DNA from: Bacteroidaceae bacterium
Lineage (GTDB): Bacteria; Bacteroidota; Bacteroidia; Bacteroidales; Bacteroidaceae
DNA: 43,707 nt
Assembly (NCBI GenBank): GCA_024398615.1
Contig: JAKSIU010000024.1
Coordinates: 1 to 43,707, forward strand
Direction of reading: 5' to 3'
Of the stretch, positions 16,156 through 23,357 are shown piece after piece. A program made the translations under genes and the position numbers. Each line of letters begins with the position of its first letter. Positions within the stretch are counted from its first letter, which is position 1. Under the pieces are notes generated by a model. The model worked only from the letters and a program-made list of their open reading frames with translations. It made no database searches and was not told the DNA's origin.

Positions 16156-17277
16156 ATGATACGTATAGAACATCTTGAAAAGGTCTATTCAGACAGCGGC
16201 CTGCGGGTGCTGACCGATGTCAATGCCGAGATACGTGACGGTGAGGTCATAAGCATCATAGGGCCGTCAGGAACAGGCAAGAGCACTTTCCTGCGTTGCA
16301 TCAACATGCTGGAGCAGCCTACATCGGGTCATATCTGGATTGACAATGCCGATGTAACCGACCCCCGTACGGACATTGCCCATGTGCGCCGTCAGGTGGG
16401 CATGGTGTTCCAGTCGTTCAACCTGTTTGATCATCTGTCAGTGATTGACAATGTGATGGTGGGTCCCATGAAGCTGCTGGGCATGAGTGCTGCCGATGCG
16501 GAGAATCAGGCGCGTGACCTGCTGGACCAGGTGGGCCTGCTGTCAAAGGCCGATGCTTTTCCAAGCCAGCTGAGCGGTGGCCAGAAGCAGCGTGTGGCCA
16601 TAGCCCGATGCCTTTCCATGAACCCCAAGGTGATTCTGTTCGACGAGCCGACATCGGCCTTGGATCCTACTATGGTCAGTGAGGTGCTGCGTGTGATACG
16701 TGACATTGCAAGCCGCGGAATCACCATGCTGATTGTGACGCACGAGATGCAGTTCGCACGCAATGTGTCGACACGTGTTTTCTATATGGATCAGGGAGTG
16801 ATTTATGAGGATGGTACTCCGGAACAGATTTTCGACAATCCGCAGAGGGAGCGTACGCAGATATTCATAAAGCGTGTCCGTTCGGTTTCGAGTCATTTCG
16901 ATTCCCGCAACATTGACCTTTACGGTCTGCTTGGAGACATTCACAATTTCTGCTTCCGCTATGGCCTGGACAGTGAAATGGCAAAGCAGGTGGAGCATGT
17001 CGTGGAAAGGGTGGTGGACAATTGCCTTAACTCTTTGGACGACAAGCGTCAGGCCAAGCTCAAGGCCTGCGGCGGCATGGATTTGGATGTGGCATTCTCA
17101 GAGAAGAGCGGCCATGTGCGCATGCGTCTGCTGGCTCCTATGGAACTGGGACATATCCTGGACCCGGAAACGGTCGAGGGTCAGGCACGTCTGGATGACC
17201 TGCGCTCCGTATGCCAGACCGTTGAACAGGGCATGCACGAGGGACGCCTGCAGCTGTCACTCGGGGTGAACTGTTAG
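16156..17277 (+). CDS. Amino-acid ABC transporter ATPase with C-terminal extension
   Basis: A 373-residue GlnQ-type ATPase powering the fused importer upstream. Walker A GPSGTGKS (36-43), Q-loop (about 86), signature LSGGQ (139-143), Walker B VILFDEP (159-165) and H196 are all intact. The usual fold ends near residue 245; a further 130 residues follow ([15 protein letters not shown] ... LQLSLGVNC) that I do not recognise. The extension is mixed helix and strand, with a segment [19 protein letters not shown], and could be a regulatory or ligand-sensing module. It overlaps the convergent fabI end by 21 bases. Confidence 0.9.
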   Translation: MIRIEHLEKVYSDSGLRVLTDVNAEIRDGEVISIIGPSGTGKSTFLRCINMLEQPTSGHIWIDNADVTDPRTDIAHVRRQVGMVFQSFNLFDHLSVIDNVMVGPMKLLGMSAADAENQARDLLDQVGLLSKADAFPSQLSGGQKQRVAIARCLSMNPKVILFDEPTSALDPTMVSEVLRVIRDIASRGITMLIVTHEMQFARNVSTRVFYMDQGVIYEDGTPEQIFDNPQRERTQIFIKRVRSVSSHFDSRNIDLYGLLGDIHNFCFRYGLDSEMAKQVEHVVERVVDNCLNSLDDKRQAKLKACGGMDLDVAFSEKSGHVRMRLLAPMELGHILDPETVEGQARLDDLRSVCQTVEQGMHEGRLQLSLGVNC

Positions 17278-18048
17278 GCCGGTGCTGGAGAAGCCTCCAT
17301 CGTGGTAGAGGTTCTGCATTGTGACTTTGCGGGTGAAGTCCGAGAACAGGGTGCACACGTAGTTGGCGCAGTCCTGAGCATCGGCATTGCCAAGGGGTGA
17401 CACGCTGTCGGCCCACTGGAGCATGCGGTCCATGCCTTCTATGCCCTGGCCGGCTGTGGTGGCTGTGGGGGACTGTGAGACGGTGTTGATGCGCACGTGT
17501 CTCTCGCTGCCGAAAATGACTCCGAAATTGCGGGTGATGGACTGGAGCAGGGCCTTGGCATCGGCCATGTCGTTGTAGCCCCAGATGGCGCGGTCGGCGG
17601 CTATGTAGGTCAGGGCCACTATGGAACCCCATTCGTTCAGGGCATCCTTTTTATACAGGGTCTGCAGCATCTTGTGGAAAGACAGGGCCGATATGTCCAG
17701 GGTCTTGTCCATAAGTGCGTAGTCGATGTCGTTGTAAGGGTGCTTCTTGCGTACGTTGGGCGACATGCCTATGCTGTGAAGCACAAAGTCGAACTTGCCC
17801 CCGAAATGCTCCATGGCACTGTCGGTGAGGCGGGTGAGGTCATCAATGCTGGTGGCATCGGCCTCTATGAAGGGGCAGCCAAGGCTTTCGGCAAGTGCCT
17901 TGGTCTGGCCGAAACGGCCTGCCAGGGCGGTGTTGGTCATGATGATTTCAGCTCCCTGTTCCACTGCGGTCTTCGCTACGTACCAGGCAATTGACTTGTC
18001 GTTGAGCACTCCGGTGATGATTCCCTTTTTTCCTTTTAGAAGTTCCAT
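17257..18048 (-). CDS. fabI: Enoyl-ACP reductase, FabI type
   Basis: A 263-residue SDR enzyme for the last reduction of fatty-acid elongation. The variant NAD motif [15 protein letters not shown] lies near the start (residues 13-27), LHSIGMSP at about 90, and the FabI active-site pattern Y-x6-K is seen as YNDMADAK with the preceding tyrosine in [13 protein letters not shown]. Length and C-terminus ([11 protein letters not shown]) are normal for the family. It has its own promoter box at 18075-18082 and is divergent from the second GH43 gene. Confidence 0.93.
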   Translation of the reverse strand: MELLKGKKGIITGVLNDKSIAWYVAKTAVEQGAEIIMTNTALAGRFGQTKALAESLGCPFIEADATSIDDLTRLTDSAMEHFGGKFDFVLHSIGMSPNVRKKHPYNDIDYALMDKTLDISALSFHKMLQTLYKKDALNEWGSIVALTYIAADRAIWGYNDMADAKALLQSITRNFGVIFGSERHVRINTVSQSPTATTAGQGIEGMDRMLQWADSVSPLGNADAQDCANYVCTLFSDFTRKVTMQNLYHDGGFSSTGLTVHPE

Positions 18049-18074
18049 GTCTTTTTGAGGCTTTTGTCCACTGG

Positions 18075-18102
18075 CAAAATTAGGAAAAATACACTATCTT
18101 TA
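18075..18102. promoter_or_regulatory. Divergent -7 boxes: fabI (-) and GH43 (+)
   Basis: CAAAATTA at 18075-18082 is TAATTTTG on the minus strand, 27 bases from the fabI ATG. TATCTTTA at 18095-18102 on the plus strand is 21 bases before the GH43 ATG and is followed by CGGCAA as at 11785. Confidence 0.55.
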
Positions 18103-18122
18103 CGGCAAATACAATCAGCAAA

Positions 18123-19688
18123 ATGAAGAAACTGACATCTCTCATCCCAATGCTGGGACTTTCGCTGGCCGCTCTGGCACAGAATCCTTACATGCCGCTT
18201 TGGGAATACATTCCCGATGGTGAACCGTATGTGTTTGAAGATCCGGACAAACCGGGCAATTACCGTGTGTATGTGTACGGGTCGCATGACAATGAGATCA
18301 CGCAGTACTGCGGCAGGGACCAGGTGGTGTGGTCGGCTCCGGTCGATGACCTGACGGACTGGCGCTATGACGGCATTATTTTCGAGTCGCAGGGTGACAT
18401 ACTGTACGCTCCGGACATTGCAACCGTAAAGCAGATTGACGGTTCGGTCAAGTACTATCTGTATCCGAACAATCAGAGCGGAGGCCGCCAGAGCCAGGTG
18501 TGTGTGAGCGACCGTCCGGACGGACCGTTCGAGGTCTGCAACCGGAATGCCCGGAACCCGCGCAGGACAGACGGCATTCTGGGATTTGACCCGGCCGTGT
18601 TCGTTGACGATGACGGGCGCGTGTACGGCTACTGGGGCTTCGAGGAGTCCAACGGAGCCGAACTGGACCCTGCTACCATGGCCAGCGTGAAGCCGGGAAC
18701 GGAGATTGTGAAGAATATGGTATCGGACTACAAGCATGATGGGGTGTTCAGGTTCTTCGAGGCATCGTCCATGCGCAAGATCCAGGACAAGTATGTGTTC
18801 ATATATTCGCGTTATACGTCCGATGGAGAGGATGGTCTGCCGGCATCGAACAACACTCTGGCTTATGCATACAGTGACAACCCTCTGGGACCGTTCACTT
18901 ATGGCGGTACCATTATCGATGCCCGTGAACCGGCTGTGAACGCGCATTCCGGACAGGCCATTGCTACGGCCAACCGCTATGGCAATACGCACGGCAGCAT
19001 TGTGGAGATTAACGGACAGTGGTGGGTGTTCTATCACCGTCAGACTGGAACGGACCAGTTCTCGCGTCAGGCCATGGTGGCTCCCATTACGGTCAAGGTC
19101 CAGAAGGGCAAGGGCGGCAAGGTGGAGATTTCACGTGCCGAGGTCACATCGGAGGGCTTCCGTACCGAAGGACTGAATCCGCTGGAACGTATTGCGGCAG
19201 GCTGGGCATGCTGGTTCAACCATCCGTCGACTCCGGTCGAAAAATATCCGAATTTCATCTACAGCGGCTCGTATGTGCAGCCTACACGTCTGGAAGAGGG
19301 CTCCTATCAGGGACCTTATAACATGAAGGTGCCTTTCTGCCCGCTTGTGAACAACACTCAGGGCAGTACGGTGGGATTCAAGTACATTGACTTCGACAAG
19401 TTGGCAAAGAAGAAGACCGTGAATCTTGAGATGCGCGTGAAGCTTCATGGCGAGAGCGGCAGGATATGCGTTATGGTTGACGATCCGACTGCAGAGAAGG
19501 GTGCCCGTGTCATTGCTGAATTCAATCTTGATCAGATAAAGACCGATGGGATGACGACCATTACGACCCATTGCTACAATGATCTGAAGGGAATAAAGGG
19601 TAAGGGCAAGAGAGGTCTGTATTTCAGGTTCGATGCTGTCAACCCCGGCAAGTCCATGTGTGACTTCTATGATTTCCGTTTCTTCTGA
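18123..19688 (+). CDS. Secreted GH43-like glycosidase
   Basis: A 521-residue exported protein with a Sec signal peptide (MKKLTSLIPMLGLSLAALAQ). The propeller domain of the GH43 type spans about residues 22-330 (GEPYVFEDPDKPGNYRVYVYGSHD, LYAPDIATVKQ, GFDPAVFVDDDGRVYGYWG, FEASSMRKIQDKYVFIYS, NTHGSIVEINGQWWVFYHR). A beta-rich C-terminal domain follows (IYSGSYVQPTRL onward), probably a carbohydrate-binding module. Expected to act on arabinoxylan or arabinan side chains; specificity not resolved. The nadE start is 12 bases downstream. Confidence 0.88.
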   Translation: MKKLTSLIPMLGLSLAALAQNPYMPLWEYIPDGEPYVFEDPDKPGNYRVYVYGSHDNEITQYCGRDQVVWSAPVDDLTDWRYDGIIFESQGDILYAPDIATVKQIDGSVKYYLYPNNQSGGRQSQVCVSDRPDGPFEVCNRNARNPRRTDGILGFDPAVFVDDDGRVYGYWGFEESNGAELDPATMASVKPGTEIVKNMVSDYKHDGVFRFFEASSMRKIQDKYVFIYSRYTSDGEDGLPASNNTLAYAYSDNPLGPFTYGGTIIDAREPAVNAHSGQAIATANRYGNTHGSIVEINGQWWVFYHRQTGTDQFSRQAMVAPITVKVQKGKGGKVEISRAEVTSEGFRTEGLNPLERIAAGWACWFNHPSTPVEKYPNFIYSGSYVQPTRLEEGSYQGPYNMKVPFCPLVNNTQGSTVGFKYIDFDKLAKKKTVNLEMRVKLHGESGRICVMVDDPTAEKGARVIAEFNLDQIKTDGMTTITTHCYNDLKGIKGKGKRGLYFRFDAVNPGKSMCDFYDFRFF

Positions 19689-19700
19689 TTCTTGTGCGTT

Positions 19701-20480
19701 ATGGATTACAATGAACTGAAAGACAGGTGTGTAGAGTGGATAAGGGGGTGGTTCCAAGCGAATGGTCCCAAGTGTACTGCCGTGTTGGGGATGAGCGGCG
19801 GCAAGGACAGCACGATTGCGGCTGCCTTGTGCGCTCTGGCTCTCGGTCCCGAACGGGTGGTGGGCGTGAGCATTCCATCGACCGGTCAGAGTCTGAATGA
19901 GGCCGATGAGATTTGCCGCCATCTTGGCATACGCTATGTGAACATGCCTATTGGACCGGTTGAGGATTCGTTCCGTGCTCTCGGTCCCAACATGAATGAT
20001 ATGGGGGTCGACGGGTTTACGGCCCAGACCATTCTGAACATTCCGCCAAGAATACGCATGACCGTGCTGTATGCTGTGGCACAGAGCTGCAACGGCATGG
20101 TGGCCAACACCTGCAACCTGAGCGAGGATTACATAGGGTATGCCACTCTGTTCGGCGATGCCAGCGGATCGTTCTCACCTCTTGGCAAGCTGTGCGTGCG
20201 CGAGGTCCGCGGGATAGGACATACGCTTGGTCTTCCTTCGCGTTGGGTGGACAAGATTCCCGATGACGGTCTGCCCGGCTCATGTCCTGACGAGACCAAG
20301 TTCGGTTTCAGCTACGATACTCTGGACAGTTATATCCGCGAGGGTGTGTGCGATGATGCGGATGTGCGGGCTAAGATTGAGTCGATGCATCGTCGTAACC
20401 TGTTCAAACTGGAGATCCTGCACATTCCTGCCTTTGATCCGGGCTTCCCGGTCCATGATCCGCTCCGTCAAGACGCCTGA
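19701..20480 (+). CDS. nadE: NH3-dependent NAD synthetase
   Basis: A 259-residue enzyme that amidates deamido-NAD. The ATP-pyrophosphatase P-loop SGGKDST is at residues 32-38, and NTCNLSEDYIGYATLFGDASGSFSPLG is a clear family signature. There is no glutaminase domain, so ammonia is the donor. ATG 19701 was preferred over a TTG at 19692. The stop overlaps the next start (TGATG), implying translational coupling. Confidence 0.93.
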   Translation: MDYNELKDRCVEWIRGWFQANGPKCTAVLGMSGGKDSTIAAALCALALGPERVVGVSIPSTGQSLNEADEICRHLGIRYVNMPIGPVEDSFRALGPNMNDMGVDGFTAQTILNIPPRIRMTVLYAVAQSCNGMVANTCNLSEDYIGYATLFGDASGSFSPLGKLCVREVRGIGHTLGLPSRWVDKIPDDGLPGSCPDETKFGFSYDTLDSYIREGVCDDADVRAKIESMHRRNLFKLEILHIPAFDPGFPVHDPLRQDA

Positions 20481-21733
20481 TGACGATGACCGTCCCGACT
20501 GAAGCGACATGGGATTTCATTGAAGCCAACCTTGAGGCCGATGTGCGCAGGCTGGCTCTTTCCAAGGCTCCTCAGAACGTTGATCTGAAGGCGGCTCTGG
20601 TCCAGATTGCGGGCCGTCAGGTTGCCGTGTCCAAACTGCCGTCATGGGCGGCTGTCCCGCGTCTGCTTTATCCCGTCCATCTGTCAATGGAACAGTGTAC
20701 CAGTCAGGCTGTGGCCGGCTACAAGGCTGCGCTTGTGCGGGAATGGATGACGGATACTCCGGCTTTCCGCTTTGCCGATCTGACGGGTGGTTTCGGCGTT
20801 GATTGCGTGTTCCTTTCAAGTGGCTGCGGGGCGTGTCATTATAACGAAATGAATGCCGGTCTGTGCGGCATCGCGGCTGTGAACTTCCCTCTGCTGGGAC
20901 GCAGTGAGATAAGGATTACCAATGGGGAGGCATCGGCTTTTCTGGAGCAGATGGGGCCCGACAGCCTTGATCTGGTTTATCTTGACCCGGCCAGGAGGGA
21001 TGCGTCGGGCCACAAGCTGGTCTCTATTGCCGACTGCAGTCCCGATGTTGCGGCCATGCAGTCCCGTTTGCTGGAGGTGTCGCCCAGAGTGCTGGTCAAA
21101 TTGTCTCCGATGCTTGACATAAGCAAGGTCTTGGGCGAGCTTTCATGCGTGTCACGTGTCATGGCCATAGCGGTCGAAGGGGAATGCAAGGAGCTGCTGG
21201 TTTTTCTTGAGAGGGGCTTTGAACATGAGCCGCTTGTCCAGGCTGTCGGTCTGGACGGTTCCGGCATTCCGGGTCCGGTCCTTTCGGCCACTGTCAGCGA
21301 AGAGCGCAACTCACCGCTGTCAATGGATGCGGACGGGACGTTGCTTGCTCCCGGCAACTGCCTTTATGAACCGGATGCCGCTGTCATGAAGAGCGGTCTG
21401 TTCCACACTCTTTCCAACCGGTGGAATGTGGCTCAGGTGGGACCGGACTCGCATCTGTTCGTGTCATCGGAACCTGTGAGCGGATTTCCCGGCCGTGTTT
21501 TCCGCATTGAACGTGTGGTGCCTTTCGACAAGCGGCATGCAGGGGCTTTCTTCAGTGAAATAGGCAAGGCCAACATTGCGGTCCGCAATTTTCCCCTGAC
21601 TGTCAGCGAGCTGCGGCAGCGCTTCAAGGTCAGTGACGGCGGCTCCCACTACGTCTTTGCCACCACCTCAGGCACCTCAAGGCAGAAGGTCCTGATTGAC
21701 GCGAACAGGGGACAGGTTCCGTTCACAACTTAG
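20480..21733 (+). CDS. SAM-dependent methyltransferase with THUMP-like domain
   Basis: A 417-residue protein of the class I methyltransferase type seen in Bacteroidetes. The SAM-binding motif DLTGGFGVD is at residues 100-108, and a YLDPARRD motif near 168 could be catalytic. The C-terminal part (RVFRIERVVPF ... NIAVRNFPLTVSELRQRF) resembles the THUMP-like domain attached to this group; an RNA substrate is likely but unproven. It is coupled to nadE. The protein ends NRGQVPFTT, encoded by a REP, and overlaps the convergent RAYT gene by 11 bases. Confidence 0.8.
   Translation: MTMTVPTEATWDFIEANLEADVRRLALSKAPQNVDLKAALVQIAGRQVAVSKLPSWAAVPRLLYPVHLSMEQCTSQAVAGYKAALVREWMTDTPAFRFADLTGGFGVDCVFLSSGCGACHYNEMNAGLCGIAAVNFPLLGRSEIRITNGEASAFLEQMGPDSLDLVYLDPARRDASGHKLVSIADCSPDVAAMQSRLLEVSPRVLVKLSPMLDISKVLGELSCVSRVMAIAVEGECKELLVFLERGFEHEPLVQAVGLDGSGIPGPVLSATVSEERNSPLSMDADGTLLAPGNCLYEPDAAVMKSGLFHTLSNRWNVAQVGPDSHLFVSSEPVSGFPGRVFRIERVVPFDKRHAGAFFSEIGKANIAVRNFPLTVSELRQRFKVSDGGSHYVFATTSGTSRQKVLIDANRGQVPFTT
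21703..21724 (+). repeat. REP unit, left boundary of the RAYT unit
   Basis: GAACAGGGGACAGG...CCGTTC in the plus orientation. It encodes the last residues of the THUMP-like protein and touches the stop codon of the RAYT gene (21723-21725). Together with the inverted unit at 22643 it brackets the transposase gene. Confidence 0.9.
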
Positions 21734-22520
21734 AAATCGTTGCCACTCCCATTCCGCTGATTCTGGCCAGTTGCCGCACTCCGGCGCCAAGCGCTCGAAT
21801 TTTGGCGCAGGCGTCTTTGCGTTCTTTTATTGACTGTCGCTGAAATTCTGCGATAGAATTGCATCGGCTCGCTTCCAGAAGTTTTTCGCGCACGTAAGAA
21901 TCGGTCATTAAGACCTTTACGGCTATATCGCTTTCATCAATGTCAATGAAGTTGTGTTCCGATGGCTTGGCGTCGACTAACATTGCCTGTAAATCGGAAA
22001 GCGATACATCTGACAGTGCAAAGCCGATGTCGCAAATGTTGTCAGTCGTCGGGCTGAGGTATTCGTGCCAGGATGACCATCTGTATTCGTTTGCGTTTCG
22101 GACAATTCCGGCTTTTACAGGATTTTGATGGATGTATCTTATAAGCTCGATGAAATAATTCCGGTCTTCGACAGGCTCGCTTTTGAAGCGCTCTTGAAAC
22201 AGGTGTCCGACGCGGCAGTGGTATCGGTTGTAATAGAATACGTAACGTGAGGCCAAAGTCTTGATCAGGTCTGCGATTGTCATGTCGGCTTCTTGAATTA
22301 GCAGGTGCAAGTGATTGCCCATGAGATAGTAAGCATAGATCTTGCAACAATTGTCGGAGATTATGTGGCCCAGGTCATCGAACTTGATGTGAAGGTCTGA
22401 CAGTATTTCCAACATTTGGATATAGTCATCTCCCGTTTCAAAAATCTGCTGACGATTGATTCCTCTCAGCATGATGTGGTATATGCCACTTTGTGATGTT
22501 TTTCTTGCTTTTCTTGGCAT
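21723..22520 (-). CDS. REP-associated tyrosine transposase (RAYT, Y1_Tnp family)
   Basis: A 265-residue IS200-like Y1 transposase. The start MPRKARKTSQSGIYHIMLRG is typical. The metal-binding HUH motif is NHLHLL (H70, H72), and candidate catalytic tyrosines Y122 and Y129 lie in NYFIELIRYIHQNPVKAGIV. A C-terminal helix-turn-helix (VRQLARISGMGVATI) closes the protein. RAYTs are single-copy relatives of transposases that act on REP sequences; here inverted REPs lie on both sides (21703-21724, 22643-22664). The start at 22520 was preferred over an upstream ATG at 22577 because the family begins there. The stop comes from the REP edge. Confidence 0.9.
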   Translation of the reverse strand: MPRKARKTSQSGIYHIMLRGINRQQIFETGDDYIQMLEILSDLHIKFDDLGHIISDNCCKIYAYYLMGNHLHLLIQEADMTIADLIKTLASRYVFYYNRYHCRVGHLFQERFKSEPVEDRNYFIELIRYIHQNPVKAGIVRNANEYRWSSWHEYLSPTTDNICDIGFALSDVSLSDLQAMLVDAKPSEHNFIDIDESDIAVKVLMTDSYVREKLLEASRCNSIAEFQRQSIKERKDACAKIRALGAGVRQLARISGMGVATISKL

Positions 22521-22566
22521 AAGAATTATGTGTTTGAATGCGGCAGTTGTTACCGTCGTTGTATCG

Positions 22567-22616
22567 CAAAAATACAAAATATCATTAGTCGGCGGGTATC
22601 ACTTTTCGCAAAATTA
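22567..22616 (-). promoter_or_regulatory. Candidate -7 boxes for the RAYT gene
   Basis: On the minus strand TATTTTTG (22567-22574) and TAATTTTG (22609-22616) both match TAnnTTTG, 47 and 89 bases before the RAYT start. Which is used cannot be told. Confidence 0.35.
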
Positions 22617-23357
22617 TAACGGGTTGGTGTAAATTGTGTCGCGAACGGGGCCTGTCCCCTGTTCGGAGGTGTTGGAATAGTCGCGGTGGCCGAAGATGGC
22701 CGAGCCTATGCGGACCATGTTGCTGCCGGCCTGAATGGCCAGGTCATGGTCGTCGCTCATGCCGGCCGAGATGATCCGGAATTCCGGGTCCGATGCGAAC
22801 CACCTGGATTTGAATTCGTTGAAGAGACTGACAAGGGTCTGGAATTCCTGCAGGACCTGGGACTGGTCATCGGTGTTGGTGGCCATGCCCATGACTCCGG
22901 CAATCTGCACGTTGTCAAGACTCTGCCACTGTCCTTCGGCAAGCATCTGACGGACGGCATCGGGGGTGAAGCCGAACTTGCTCTCTTCCCGGGCTACGTG
23001 AATCTGAAGCAGACAGCGTATGGTGCGGCCGCATTTCTTTGCCTGACGGTCAACTTCGGCCAGGGCTTCGAAGGAGTCAATGCCTTGAATGACACTGACG
23101 TACGGGGCCATTATCCTGATCTTGTTCTTCTGGACATGACCTATGAAATGCCATTCTATGTCTTTGGGCAGTTCACTCTGCTTGGCGGTCATTTCCTGGA
23201 CTTTGTTTTCTCCGAACAGACGCTGCCCGGCATTGTAGGCAGCCTGTATGGCGCTTGTCGGGTGGGTCTTTGAAACAGCAACCAGCTGCACGCTTTGCGG
23301 CAGCCGGTTCCTGGTTTCTATAAGTCTTGCAGATATCTCTTTTTCAGTCAGTTCCAT
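22614..23357 (-). CDS. YggS family pyridoxal-phosphate homeostasis protein
   Basis: A 247-residue cytoplasmic PLP-binding protein of the alanine-racemase N-terminal fold, without racemase activity in known members. The PLP lysine is K30 in LVAVSKTHP; GENKVQE, EWHFIGHVQKNK, SKFGF and ISAGMSDDHDLAIQAGSNMVRIGSAIFG are family blocks. The normal C-terminus is IFGHRDY; the remaining residues (NTSEQGTGPVRD...) are encoded by the REP at 22643 and beyond. The ATG at 23357 overlaps the GH9 stop (TAATG), so it is coupled to that gene. Confidence 0.92.
   Translation of the reverse strand: MELTEKEISARLIETRNRLPQSVQLVAVSKTHPTSAIQAAYNAGQRLFGENKVQEMTAKQSELPKDIEWHFIGHVQKNKIRIMAPYVSVIQGIDSFEALAEVDRQAKKCGRTIRCLLQIHVAREESKFGFTPDAVRQMLAEGQWQSLDNVQIAGVMGMATNTDDQSQVLQEFQTLVSLFNEFKSRWFASDPEFRIISAGMSDDHDLAIQAGSNMVRIGSAIFGHRDYSNTSEQGTGPVRDTIYTNPL
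22643..22664 (-). repeat. REP unit, right boundary of the RAYT unit
   Basis: On the minus strand GAACAGGGGACAGG...CCGTTC with CC in place of TT in the 3' half, which strengthens its internal hairpin. It is inside the 3' end of the yggS reading frame and inverted relative to the REP at 21703. Confidence 0.9.

Larger units (their letters stand above)
21703..22664. mobile_element. REPtron: RAYT gene between inverted REPs
   Basis: A 962-base unit of one RAYT gene bounded by REPs in opposite orientation. It lies between two genes (THUMP-like and yggS) whose C-terminal codons are both REP-derived, consistent with insertion near the ends of both. Confidence 0.7.

Noticed and set aside
18036-19037. 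333-codon open frame on the minus strand inside the second GH43 gene, with a similar one at 11799-12611 inside the first
   Set aside because: Both are antisense to conserved propeller motifs and have no recognisable domain or start context.
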